From: Verrucomicrobiota bacterium
GTDB lineage: Bacteria > Verrucomicrobiota > Verrucomicrobiia > Limisphaerales > UBA9464
Assembly (NCBI GenBank): GCA_016871805.1
Contig: VHCG01000032.1
Span: forward strand, 1-43,944
Length of the DNA: 43,944 nt
Reading direction: 5' to 3'
The translations under genes were made by a program, and so were the position numbers. Under the pieces are notes generated by a model. That model had not been told where the DNA came from, did no database searches, and saw nothing but the letters and a program-made list of their open reading frames with translations. Each line of letters starts with the position of its first letter. The first letter of the stretch is position 1. Positions 24,800-32,566 of this stretch are shown piece by piece.

Positions 24800-26080
24800 T
24801 CACAGCTCGACCCAGATCGGCATCCCCACCCAGGCCATGCGCCGCAGGTAGTCAGCGTTCCAGTTGGCGAGACGGAAGCAGCCATGGCTCTCGGTACGCC
24901 CCACCATCTCAGGTACCGGCGTGCCATGGATGCCATAGCCAGCACGGCTGAGCCCGATCCAGGCCACCCCCACCGGATTGTTCGGTCCCGCGGGGAGGAC
25001 CAAACGACGACCCAGCGTGCGCGCCTCCTCCGATTCCGGGAACACGGACGGATTGAAGGTGTAGTTCGGGTTCCTGACCACCGACGCAACCTCGAGTTCA
25101 CCGACGGGGCGTCGCTCGGCGATCCGCCCGATGCTGCATGGAAAATGGGCGAGGAGTTTTCCTTCGGCATCGAAAACCCGGAGGTGTCGATGCTCGAGGC
25201 TGATCCGCGCCAACGCCGCCCTGCGGGCGGGGGGATAGGCCGTGTTGGGAACAACCAGCTCCTGGCCCGGTTGGAGCACCGACCAGTCCACCCCGGGATT
25301 GAGTCGCTTCAGGAGGGTTGGACTCGCGTGCGACCTTTCGGCAAGGGATTCCAGGACGGTCTCGAAACCGAGATGCGGCGCCTTGGACTTGCCAAGCCAC
25401 GTGTCAGGAACCGCAGCCAATCCCTCGAAGTCCTCAGGCTTCAGCACCACCTGCCGGAACAGCGGTCGGACAATCCTGAGCTGCTCCTGGGTGTCGGGAT
25501 CAAGGCGACCGGACTCCTCCAGCCCTTTGGAGTTCTGGAACGCACGGAGGGCCTGCATCGTCTGGTAGCCCCCCACGCCATCGACCGAACCCGAACTGAT
25601 CCCGAGGCCCGAGAGGACGATCTGCGCCTCCAGGATGTTCGTCGGAGGGCGGTCCGGAATCGTGGACAGCAGCTCCGGGGAAATGACGGGCCCCGCAGGT
25701 GCCACAGGCGCGGGGGTGCCGGAGGGAAGGACGGGACGGTTCGAGGAACCTGGGGGCGCAGAGGTGGGCGGGGTGACCGGGGCCGGTCGGGACACCGTAG
25801 GGGGAACCGTCGGGGTCACGGACACAGTGGGTCCAGGGGCTGGGGCTGGGGCTGGGGAACCACCCTGGGTTGGAACCGGTTGGGTCGGCCCCCTGACGAC
25901 CGGGCCGTTGGAGACCCCGGATGCGCGGTTTGACCCGGTCGCGACAACCGTCCGCGGGGCGCGTCTGAAGAACCCGAAAACCCCAAGCCCGACCAGCAGC
26001 ATCAGGACAAGTCCGCCCAAGAAGACAGCCCGACGTCCCCGCCCCCCGCTATCCCGCGCTCGAACCGGTCGACGCCCCAT
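24800..26080 (-). CDS. L,D-transpeptidase (YkuD) with peptidoglycan-binding domain, membrane-anchored
   Basis: 426 aa from the ATG at 26080 (MGRRPVRARD); a longer start at 26164 would run into the upstream gene. Order: basic N-terminus, one membrane helix (about 19-38), a Pro/Ala/Thr/Ser-rich linker (60-135), a PG_binding_1-type unit (150-200, IVLSGLGISSGSVDGVGGYQTMQALRAFQ), a LysM-like stretch (238-278, LKRLNPGVDWSVLQPGQELVVP), then YkuD (290-426). The catalytic motif is complete: GYGIHGTP (His385) and ESHGCFRL (His399, Cys401). The enzyme makes 3-3 cross-links or attaches proteins to peptidoglycan in the periplasm. It lies 10 bp downstream of the holin-like gene, most likely in one operon with it. 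Confidence 0.94.
   Translation of the reverse strand: MGRRPVRARDSGGRGRRAVFLGGLVLMLLVGLGVFGFFRRAPRTVVATGSNRASGVSNGPVVRGPTQPVPTQGGSPAPAPAPGPTVSVTPTVPPTVSRPAPVTPPTSAPPGSSNRPVLPSGTPAPVAPAGPVISPELLSTIPDRPPTNILEAQIVLSGLGISSGSVDGVGGYQTMQALRAFQNSKGLEESGRLDPDTQEQLRIVRPLFRQVVLKPEDFEGLAAVPDTWLGKSKAPHLGFETVLESLAERSHASPTLLKRLNPGVDWSVLQPGQELVVPNTAYPPARRAALARISLEHRHLRVFDAEGKLLAHFPCSIGRIAERRPVGELEVASVVRNPNYTFNPSVFPESEEARTLGRRLVLPAGPNNPVGVAWIGLSRAGYGIHGTPVPEMVGRTESHGCFRLANWNADYLRRMAWVGMPIWVEL
25836..25857. repeat. (GGGGCT)n tract inside the L,D-transpeptidase linker
   Basis: Four GGGG runs at 25836, 25842, 25848 and 25854, separated by CT, lie on the template strand of the gene. On the coding strand they give Ala-Pro dipeptides of the proline-rich linker (around residues 77-83). 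The spacing fits a G-quadruplex motif, and the tract could vary in length by slippage in 6-bp steps without a frameshift. Confidence 0.75.
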
Positions 26081-26090
26081 ACGTCCGAAC

Positions 26091-26540
26091 TCAGACGTCG
26101 ATGATCGGGCCCGAACCACCGGGACCGTCCGACCCATTCCGTGGGCCACGGCGACGGGGTCCACCCCGCTTGAACTGCACCTTGAGCCCCTTGCCGAGCA
26201 GAGCGTTGACGCACATCGATGTGATGCTGATCACCAACCCGCCCCAGAAGGCGTCCCAGAAGCCGCCCACCCGGAACCCCGTTACCAGATCCGCCACGAG
26301 GAGGAGCAGCAGGGCATTCACCACCGGTACGAACAGACCGAGCGTTAGGATGAGGAACGGAAGCGAGAGGAGCAGCAGAATCGGGCGTACAAAGGCGTTG
26401 AGGAACCCCAGGACCAGGGATGCCAGGATGAGGGAACCGGCGTCGCGGTAAAAGATTCCGGGGACGATCCAGGCCGCGACGAGGACAGCCAGCGTCGTGA
26501 TCACCCACCGCTGCAGGAAGCTGAGGAACGTCACCGGCAT
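26091..26540 (-). CDS. Phage-holin-like four-helix membrane protein (PF04020 type)
   Basis: 149 aa. Four hydrophobic segments are evident: 10-30 (RWVITTLAVLVAAWIVPGIFY), 34-50, 52-78 (RPILLLLSLPFLILTLGLFVPVVNALLLLLVADLVTGF spans helices 3 onward) and 92-112 (FWDAFWGGLVISITSMCVNALL). RPILLLLSLPFxxLTxGLFxxVxNAxLL is the signature of PF04020 (Phage_holin_4_2/YvlD), a widespread chromosomal family; despite the name there is no phage context here. A basic, Gly/Arg/Pro-rich tail of about 35 residues is added at the C-terminus. Function unknown; an envelope-stress or wall-associated role fits its coupling to the L,D-transpeptidase gene 10 bp downstream. Confidence 0.88.
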   Translation of the reverse strand: MPVTFLSFLQRWVITTLAVLVAAWIVPGIFYRDAGSLILASLVLGFLNAFVRPILLLLSLPFLILTLGLFVPVVNALLLLLVADLVTGFRVGGFWDAFWGGLVISITSMCVNALLGKGLKVQFKRGGPRRRGPRNGSDGPGGSGPIIDV

Positions 26541-26607
26541 CTGAGGGTCAGGCTACAGGCCCTAGGCGGCTCAGGTGAAGCGGTTTGGCAGAATGGGGAC
26601 CGCCCGA

Positions 26608-27255
26608 TCAGGATGCGGCGGGCAGGCGCCGCAGGAAATCCCGACAGGCACCGGCAACATCCGGGGTCCGGAGGATGGCGGACACGACACAGATCCGGGT
26701 CGCGCCCGCATCGAGCACGGCATCGAGGTTCCCCAGCGTGATGCCACCGATGGCGAACCAGGGGATCGACACATTCGCCGCGGCCCACCGGACGTACTCC
26801 AGCGTGACTGCCGGGCGCCCGGGCTTGGTGGCGGTGTCAAAGACGGGGCCCACAGCAATGTAGTCGGGCCCGGCCTCGACCGCCCGAACCGCCTGGTCGG
26901 GCGCATGGGTGCTGAGACCGAACTCGACCCGTGGCTCCGATGGGACCAGATCCGCGACCTTGCGATGCCCGGCCTCGAAGAAGTCCTCCTGCCCCAGATG
27001 ACAGACCTCGGCACCGAGGGATTGGGCGATTCCAAGGTGGTCGTTGATCACCAGCCTCACACCGGCGGCCCGGGTGACAGGGAGGATCGACTCCGCCAGC
27101 AATCGGACCGTGGATTCCGGCATCCCCTTGGCCCGTACCTGGACCAGGTCGGCCCCGCCCTCGCAGAGACGACAGGCGAGATCCACAGGGTCGCGACCGT
27201 CCAGATACGCGGTGTCGACAAAAGTATACAGCCGACAGGCGGACAGCGGCTTCAT
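26608..27255 (-). CDS. thiE: Thiamine-phosphate synthase
   Basis: 215 aa from the ATG at 27255 (MKPLSACRLYTFVDTAYL); the longer frame to 27507 runs through the pseudopilin gene and is not coding. It couples HMP-diphosphate with the thiazole phosphate to form thiamine phosphate in the cytoplasm. Family motifs: GGADLVQVRAKG (about 32-43, usually QLRxK, here QVRAK), RLVINDHLGIAQSLGAEVCHLGQED (dipyrophosphate/Mg site), FGLSTHAPDQAVRAVEAGPDYIAVGPVFDTATKPG, and WFAIGGI with VVSAIL at the C-terminus. No TPP riboswitch fits in the 43-bp gap upstream, and no other thi genes are in view. Confidence 0.95.
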   Translation of the reverse strand: MKPLSACRLYTFVDTAYLDGRDPVDLACRLCEGGADLVQVRAKGMPESTVRLLAESILPVTRAAGVRLVINDHLGIAQSLGAEVCHLGQEDFFEAGHRKVADLVPSEPRVEFGLSTHAPDQAVRAVEAGPDYIAVGPVFDTATKPGRPAVTLEYVRWAAANVSIPWFAIGGITLGNLDAVLDAGATRICVVSAILRTPDVAGACRDFLRRLPAAS

Positions 27256-27269
27256 GCGAGGGTGGAGCG

Positions 27270-27288
27270 GCCGCGGGTTGCCCGCGGC
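27270..27288 (-). terminator. GC hairpin between the pseudopilin gene and thiE
   Basis: Perfect 8-bp stem GCCGCGGG (27270-27277) / CCCGCGGC (27281-27288) with loop TTG, 10 nt past the pseudopilin stop and 14 nt before the thiE start. No T-tract. It may reduce read-through into thiE or cover its start region. Confidence 0.45.
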
Positions 27289-27298
27289 GAGGAACAAC

Positions 27299-28144
27299 TC
27301 AGCGCTTGGTGGTGGTCCGCTCGCGGAGCCAGGCGGTGTCGGTGCGGTTGGTCGTGCTCGGAACGCCAGCATGCACCGAGTGGAAGTCCCCCTTAAACGT
27401 GGGCTTGATGAACTTGGAATCCTGCCATCGGTGTCCCTCGGAATGCCCATCGGCCATCGCGAAGTTGGAAACCAGCCCGTGGTAGTTCCCCGGGACGTGG
27501 TAGGCACCCGAGGTCCCGGTCATGTTCACGCCGAAGAACGGGCGGCAGATGCTCTCTGGGTGGATCTCTCCAAAGACGAAGGTCATGCTCGGGCTGATGA
27601 CCTCGCCGGTCCGCTTTGGCACGTTCCAGGTCCGACCGTCGCCCTGCCCGTTGTACGGATCCCCCGTCCAGGCCACGAAGGCGTTCATGGCATAGTTGCG
27701 CGGAACGCGGGTCTTGCGTCCGTTGACCACCACGACATAGCGGTCACCGGGGCAGCGGAAGCTGTTCTTCGACTTGAAGTAGGGGGCGATGAGCGAAAGT
27801 TTCTCGTTCACGAGACCGTCTGCGGATCCCTCGACCAGATTGCTGCCCTCGCGTCCCTCGGCCCACAGCTTCGGGACATAGTTGGGGGGAGGGGTGACAA
27901 GGCTGACAGTCGCATCGCCTGCACCATTGGGCGCAAAGTTGTCGTTGAAGTCGGTCGCATACAGCAGTGAGGCGGTGATCAGCTGCTTCGTGTTGTTCAT
28001 GCAGGCAATGCTGTTCGCCTTGGTCTTCGCACTGGCGAGGGCCGGCAGGAGCATTCCGGCGAGGATCGCGATGATCGCGATCACGACCAACAGCTCGATC
28101 AACGTGAACCCGCGCCGGCGAGGCGATTGCAGAGGAGGCTTCAT
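27299..28144 (-). CDS. Type II secretion/pilin-like pseudopilin with H-X9-DG motif
   Basis: 281 aa from the ATG at 28144. The prepilin leader [12 protein letters not shown] is followed by [24 protein letters not shown] (Glu at mature position 5), the site of prepilin peptidase cleavage and N-methylation. [17 protein letters not shown] directly after the helix is characteristic of Verrucomicrobia. The C-terminal half shows the H-X9-DG motif (His, nine residues, Asp-Gly) followed by HSEGHRW. Such proteins occur in dozens of copies per genome in Verrucomicrobia and Planctomycetes, and their role (fibres, secretion or surface display) is not established. No pilin assembly genes are nearby. Downstream of a TPR gene by 28 bp. 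Confidence 0.92.
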   Translation of the reverse strand: MKPPLQSPRRRGFTLIELLVVIAIIAILAGMLLPALASAKTKANSIACMNNTKQLITASLLYATDFNDNFAPNGAGDATVSLVTPPPNYVPKLWAEGREGSNLVEGSADGLVNEKLSLIAPYFKSKNSFRCPGDRYVVVVNGRKTRVPRNYAMNAFVAWTGDPYNGQGDGRTWNVPKRTGEVISPSMTFVFGEIHPESICRPFFGVNMTGTSGAYHVPGNYHGLVSNFAMADGHSEGHRWQDSKFIKPTFKGDFHSVHAGVPSTTNRTDTAWLRERTTTKR

Positions 28145-28172
28145 GGAAGCTCGCGACGCTGACTTCACAGAT

Positions 28173-28484
28173 CTAGACCTGCAAGTCCGCAAGCAGGCCC
28201 TCCATCTCCGCCAGCGGACCCTCATGATGCTGGGACACCGCAAGGTCCCGGGCCCGCTCGAAGGCAGCGATCGCCTCGGCGCGACGCCCCAGCTCCAGGG
28301 CGCATTTCCCGATCAGGATCTGGACGACCATCCAGTCCGGCTTCTTCCGCAACGCCACCTTGAGATGCTCCTCGGCCTCATCATAGCGCCCCAGATCGAA
28401 GAGGGCATTGCCCAGACTGAAGCGGCCCAATTCATTCTCAGGGAACCGTTCCACCATCTGCCGGTGACGCTCGAGGACATCCAT
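28173..28484 (-). CDS. Small TPR protein
   Basis: 103 aa from the ATG at 28484 ([19 protein letters not shown]); a start at 28520 would add 12 residues of poor character. It holds about two and a half tetratricopeptide repeats: [34 protein letters not shown] (with G8, A20 and P32-type consensus positions), then [28 protein letters not shown]. No signal peptide. Protein-protein interaction in the cytoplasm is the likely role; the partner is unknown. It lies between the DUF1552 and pseudopilin genes, with gaps of 60 and 28 bp. Confidence 0.85.
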   Translation of the reverse strand: MDVLERHRQMVERFPENELGRFSLGNALFDLGRYDEAEEHLKVALRKKPDWMVVQILIGKCALELGRRAEAIAAFERARDLAVSQHHEGPLAEMEGLLADLQV

Positions 28485-28544
28485 GGATTTCGAGGACGGG
28501 AAAGGCGTGCCGGCGGCCACGAGGAACTCCTACGACCCAGACCG

Positions 28545-29897
28545 TCAGGACAACACCCCGGGCAGCCGCCCGGTGCTGTCGCCAAACCGGGTTTCATGGA
28601 CGCCCATGCGGTCCATCATCTCGAGAAACAGATTCGACATCGGAGTATTCTTGTCCACCCGAACGTGGCGTCCCGACTGGATCGTCCCTCCGCCGCGACC
28701 GCACAAAAGGACCGGCAGATCATGATGGGCATGGGCATTGCCGTCGGCAATCCCGGAGCCGTAGACGATCATGCTTTGGTCGAGCAAGGCCCCCTCCCCT
28801 TCCCGCGTCTCCTTCAGCCGGCGGATGAAATAGGCGAACTGCTCCATGTGGAAGCGGTTGATCTTCGCGATCTTCGTCTTCTTCTCCTCGTCGTTGCCGT
28901 GGTGGGAGAGATCGTGATGGCCGTCGCTGATGCCAAGGTTCGGATAGGCCCGGTTGCTGCCGTCATGGGCCATGATGAAGGAGGCTACCCGGGTGCTGTC
29001 GTTCTGGAACGCGAGCACCATGAGGTCATACATCAGACGGACATGCTGCCCGTAGTCCGACGGCATGCCCTCGGGGAATGAGTTCGGGGGCAGGCTGGCG
29101 GTCACCTTCTCCGTCTGTTCGATGCGACGCTCCAGGTCACGGACTGAGGTCAGGTATTCGTCGAGCTTCCGCTGGTCCGTCTTCCCCAGCTTCGCGTTGA
29201 GACGACGGGCGTCCTCCAGGACGAAATCGAGCACGCTGCGGCGCTGGATCATCCGACGTGTCCGGGCCTCGGCACTGTCCCAGTGATCCCCCGCGGAGAA
29301 CAACCGCTCGAACGCGCGGCGGGGCTTGGTCTCCGGCGGGACCGGTGCGGTCGGCGTGCGCCACGCGATATTGAACTGGTAGGCGCAGGAATAGCCGGAA
29401 TCGCAGGACCCGGAGGATTGCCCTCGGTCGCATCCCAGCTCCACGGACCGGAACGGCGTCTGATCCCCAGCCTTGTGGGCGATCACCTGGTCGACCGACA
29501 CGCCAACGCGGATGTCGACACCGGCCGTCTTCCGGGCCTGCATCCCGGTCAGGAAGGTGGCCGAGGCCCGGGCATGATCCCCAGCCCCATCGCCGTTGGG
29601 ACGCGCCTTGTCGTGGGCCAGTCCGCTCATCACCAGGACGTCCGATCGCACCGGTTCCAGCGGTTCCAGGATGGAGGGGAGACGGAATTCCGAACCGAGG
29701 GCCTCCGGGGTCCAGTCGGCCATGTTGGCCCCGTTGGGCACGTAGATGAAGGCCGCACGACGCGGCAGCGCACCGGATGAGGAGGAGGCACCGGAACCCG
29801 TTCCGGAAGACGCCAGTGACGGGAGCGCCGGCAGCGCCATCAGGGTTCCCAGACCCTTCAGAAAGGTCCGCCGTGGAAGTGGTGATGCGGAGGCCAT
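28545..29897 (-). CDS. Tat-exported DUF1552 protein
   Basis: 450 aa. Twin-arginine signal peptide PRRTFLKGLGTLMALPALPSLA at the N-terminus. The DUF1552 pattern is clear: RAAFIYVPNGANMADWTPE, DVLVMSGLAHDKARPNGDGAGDHARASATFLTG, SVDQVIAHKAG, FRSVELGCDRGQSSGSCDSGYSCAYQFNIAW and NLGISDGHHDLSHHGND. DUF1552 resembles DUF1501 in the arrangement of Asp/His residues; both are linked to the alkaline-phosphatase/sulfatase-like fold. It is usually next to a DUF1592-type cytochrome gene; none is present here. Location periplasmic; activity unknown. It lies 108 bp downstream of the isomerase gene. No Shine-Dalgarno sequence was seen. Confidence 0.93.
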   Translation of the reverse strand: MASASPLPRRTFLKGLGTLMALPALPSLASSGTGSGASSSSGALPRRAAFIYVPNGANMADWTPEALGSEFRLPSILEPLEPVRSDVLVMSGLAHDKARPNGDGAGDHARASATFLTGMQARKTAGVDIRVGVSVDQVIAHKAGDQTPFRSVELGCDRGQSSGSCDSGYSCAYQFNIAWRTPTAPVPPETKPRRAFERLFSAGDHWDSAEARTRRMIQRRSVLDFVLEDARRLNAKLGKTDQRKLDEYLTSVRDLERRIEQTEKVTASLPPNSFPEGMPSDYGQHVRLMYDLMVLAFQNDSTRVASFIMAHDGSNRAYPNLGISDGHHDLSHHGNDEEKKTKIAKINRFHMEQFAYFIRRLKETREGEGALLDQSMIVYGSGIADGNAHAHHDLPVLLCGRGGGTIQSGRHVRVDKNTPMSNLFLEMMDRMGVHETRFGDSTGRLPGVLS

Positions 29898-30005
29898 AGT
29901 GGGCTACTAATCACGATCGTACGTTCACGTCCTTTCTACGCAAGCCGCGATCCCGGAATTCACCCGGTTCTGGGGTCTAGGTGATGTCCCGAACGACGAA
30001 CCCCC

Positions 30006-30977
30006 TCAGAGACCGAAGGCCTTCTGCATCTGCTCCCGGACCGTCTTGAGCCGGGCCACTCCGCCTCCCCCGACCTCGGCGGTCGCCCACCCGGCAAAGC
30101 CGATGTTGACCAGCGCCTTCTGGACCTGCTTCCACGGCAGATCGTCGTCGGGACTGGTGATATCGACGAACGCGTTCTTTGCCCGGCTGAAGCCCTTCAC
30201 ATCCAGCTTCACGCAGCGGCGTCCGAACGACCGGATCCACTCGGCCGGCTGACCGTATTTCCAGTGGTTGCCGATGTCGTAGTACATGCCGACCCAGGGG
30301 CTGTTGAAACTGTCGACAAACGCGATGAACTGCTCGGGGCCTTGGTCGGGTGCGCCATTGTGGTCGTAGAACATCTGATTCCAGACGTTTTCGATGAGGA
30401 TGTACTGGCCGTAGATGGCGGCCAGCGGGAGCAGCTTTCGCATCTCGGTCCGGGCGCGTTCCTCGATCTCCTTCGCCGAGCCATCGCCGCCGCTGCCGAC
30501 GACAATGAGCACCCCGGATCCCCCAGCGCCGTGGGAGACGCGGATGCAGTGCTCGATGTTGGCCCGGCTCTGGTTACGCTCGGCCTCCTTGGCACTGGTC
30601 AGGCGCTGGGACCAGTGCGCGTGATTGATAGCGTTGTGGACAAACACTCCGGACTGGCGGACGGCGGCCCGGGCCTGCTCCGGGGTGTGGTTCGCAGCCT
30701 CGTCCAGATCGACCCCGTCGAAACCCGCCTCGCCCGCCATGCTCAACCGGTTGGCGAGGGAGAGCTTTTTGTCGCCCTCCTTGTCGGAGATCATGCTCAG
30801 CTTGCACGACAGCAGAAGCCGCTTGCCCTCGGGGGGCTTGACGATGCGGTCAACCGAGCCGCCGGAGTCCGCTCCCTGGGCCAATGAGGATCCGGTGGAG
30901 GACAGGACGAGCGGTGCGGAGGCCGCGGAGGCGGAGAGAAAGTGGCGACGGGAAAGCGGAGAGGTGGAGTCCTTCAT
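30006..30977 (-). CDS. Exported sugar phosphate isomerase/epimerase-like TIM-barrel protein
   Basis: 323 aa with a Tat-type signal peptide (SRRHFLSASAASAPLVLSSTGSSLAQG, cleavage near residue 35). The barrel belongs to the AP-endonuclease-2-like group (PF01261). Likely metal ligands: Glu196 (LIENVWNQ), Asp234 and His238 (YYDIGNHWKYG) and Glu301 (WATAEVGGGG). The usual His-x-Lys-Asp strand is replaced by VKLDVKG, so one ligand may be altered. Closest known activities are hydroxypyruvate isomerase and ketose 3-epimerases; the exported form is common in Planctomycetes and Verrucomicrobia and its substrate is unknown. It follows the DUF1501 gene by 128 bp and may share its transcript. Confidence 0.9.
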   Translation of the reverse strand: MKDSTSPLSRRHFLSASAASAPLVLSSTGSSLAQGADSGGSVDRIVKPPEGKRLLLSCKLSMISDKEGDKKLSLANRLSMAGEAGFDGVDLDEAANHTPEQARAAVRQSGVFVHNAINHAHWSQRLTSAKEAERNQSRANIEHCIRVSHGAGGSGVLIVVGSGGDGSAKEIEERARTEMRKLLPLAAIYGQYILIENVWNQMFYDHNGAPDQGPEQFIAFVDSFNSPWVGMYYDIGNHWKYGQPAEWIRSFGRRCVKLDVKGFSRAKNAFVDITSPDDDLPWKQVQKALVNIGFAGWATAEVGGGGVARLKTVREQMQKAFGL

Positions 30978-31105
30978 GGGGAGTTTGGTGTGACGATGAA
31001 AGCTTCTCCGGAGGGAACCCAGCTGGCAACGCCGGGCCGTGGGAATCCTCAGGCCAACACCTCTCCCGATCCCGTCGCGTGCTCCCCGATGAGCACCCGC
31101 CGCTG

Positions 31106-32566
31106 TCAGGCGAGGATCGCACGGACCACCTCCCCCTTCACGTCGGTGAGTCGGATATCCCGCCCCCCAAACCGGTAGGTCAGCCGCTCATGGTCGAGCC
31201 CCAGCAGATGCAGGATCGTGGCGTGCAGATCATGCATCTCGAGCTTGTTCACGACCGACTTGTAGCCCCAGTCGTCGGTCTCCCCGTAGGCAAGCCCCCC
31301 CTGGACCCCGCCGCCCGCCATCCAGGCTGAGAATCCGTACTCGTTGTGATCCCGACCATCGCCGCCCTGGGCGAAGGGAGTTCGACCAAACTCTCCCGAC
31401 CACACCACCAGGGTTTCGTCGAGAAGGCCCCGGAGCTTGAGATCCTGGAGCAGCCCCGCGATCGGCCGATCGATCGCCCGCGCATTGTCGCCGTGGTTCC
31501 GGACCAATCCACCATGTGCGTCCCAACGCGAGTAGCCATCGACCATCGGAATGGTGAGTTCGATGAACCGGACCCCGCGTTCGACCATCCGGCGGGCCAG
31601 CAGGCACTCGCGGGCATAGGTCCGGGTGTGTTCGTACGGATCGTCGAGACCGTAGAGCCGTCGGGTGGCCTCCGACTCCCCCTTCAGGTCCATCAGGTCC
31701 GGGATCTCGACCTGCATCCGGGCGGCCAGTTCGTGGTTGGCGATCGCCGCCTCGAGGGCATCCGCCGCTCCGGCGCCGTCGAGGTGGTGCTGGTTGAGGC
31801 TCCGGACCAGCCGACGCTTGGTCTCCTGGAGACGATCCACCTTCTCCTGGGGAACGACATTCGCCAGAGGCGTGCCCTTGGCATGGAGCAACGACCCCTG
31901 GAACGCCGCGGGCAGGAACCCGCTGCCAAAGTTGTCGAGCCCGCCCGAGGGGATCTGTCCGCCGTTGAGCACGACGTAACCAGGAAGGTTGTCGTTCAGG
32001 CTGCCCAGTCCATAGGTGACCCAGGCTCCCATGCTGGGGCGGCCCTGGAGGCCGAGTCCGCTGTGGAGAAAGTAGTTCGCGCTCGTGTGCTCCGGGAAGT
32101 TGGAGGTCATCGACCGCAGGATGCACAGGTCGTCCGCCTGCGCCCCGAGGTGAGGGAAGAGATCGCTGACCCAGAGTCCCGACTGCCCATACTGGCGGAA
32201 GGCCCACGGGGATTTCATCACGGAGCCGATGCTCTCGAACTGGGTCTTCTCGATCTTCCCGATGGCCTTCCTCGGATCCTGTCCGTGGTACTTCTCCAAC
32301 ATCGGCTTGTAGTCGAAAGTATCGACCTGCGAGACCGCGCCCTCCATGAATAGGAAGATCACCGATCGCGCCTTCGGGCGGAACTGCGGCGGACGTGGAT
32401 CCATGGGGGAACCGTGGCCTCCGGCTGGGACCGAAGCGCGGGCACCTGCCCCGCATAGCAGTGCACCCAAGGCCATGGCGCCGAATCCGTTCGAGGCCCG
32501 GCGCAGCAGGGTGCGGCGGTTGATCCGCGCATCGAGGAACAGGCCGGAGTGGGAACGGGAGGACAT
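31106..32566 (-). CDS. Tat-exported DUF1501 protein
   Basis: 486 aa. The N-terminus has the RRTLLRRASNGFGAMALGALL signal, of the twin-arginine type found in this family. The mature part shows KARSVIFLFMEGAVSQVDTFDYKPML (the conserved Asp pair), GLWVSDLFPHLGAQADDLCILRSM, HTSANYFLHSG, LVVWSGEFGRTPFAQGGDGRDHNEYGF and a metal-site-like DLHATILHLLGLDHERLTYRFGGRDIRLTD. DUF1501 is a distant relative of the sulfatase/alkaline phosphatase fold; its reaction is not known. It overlaps the DUF1549/DUF1553 cytochrome gene by one base (TGATG), so the two are translationally coupled and probably work as a pair in the periplasm. Confidence 0.95.
   Translation of the reverse strand: MSSRSHSGLFLDARINRRTLLRRASNGFGAMALGALLCGAGARASVPAGGHGSPMDPRPPQFRPKARSVIFLFMEGAVSQVDTFDYKPMLEKYHGQDPRKAIGKIEKTQFESIGSVMKSPWAFRQYGQSGLWVSDLFPHLGAQADDLCILRSMTSNFPEHTSANYFLHSGLGLQGRPSMGAWVTYGLGSLNDNLPGYVVLNGGQIPSGGLDNFGSGFLPAAFQGSLLHAKGTPLANVVPQEKVDRLQETKRRLVRSLNQHHLDGAGAADALEAAIANHELAARMQVEIPDLMDLKGESEATRRLYGLDDPYEHTRTYARECLLARRMVERGVRFIELTIPMVDGYSRWDAHGGLVRNHGDNARAIDRPIAGLLQDLKLRGLLDETLVVWSGEFGRTPFAQGGDGRDHNEYGFSAWMAGGGVQGGLAYGETDDWGYKSVVNKLEMHDLHATILHLLGLDHERLTYRFGGRDIRLTDVKGEVVRAILA

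Noticed and set aside
26091..26540. Prophage remnant, because of the holin-like family name
   Set aside because: PF04020 is a common chromosomal family; there are no other phage genes, att-like repeats or lysis genes nearby.
27256..27298. TPP riboswitch upstream of thiE
   Set aside because: The gap is only 43 bp and holds a simple GC hairpin; the conserved CTGAGA and ACC...GATC-type TPP elements do not fit.
26575..27396. Plus-strand frame opposite thiE
   Set aside because: thiE has all of its family motifs on the minus strand; the plus frame has none.
30264..32353. Plus-strand frames across the isomerase and DUF1501 genes
   Set aside because: Antisense shadows of well-recognised minus-strand families; no start context or domain supports them.
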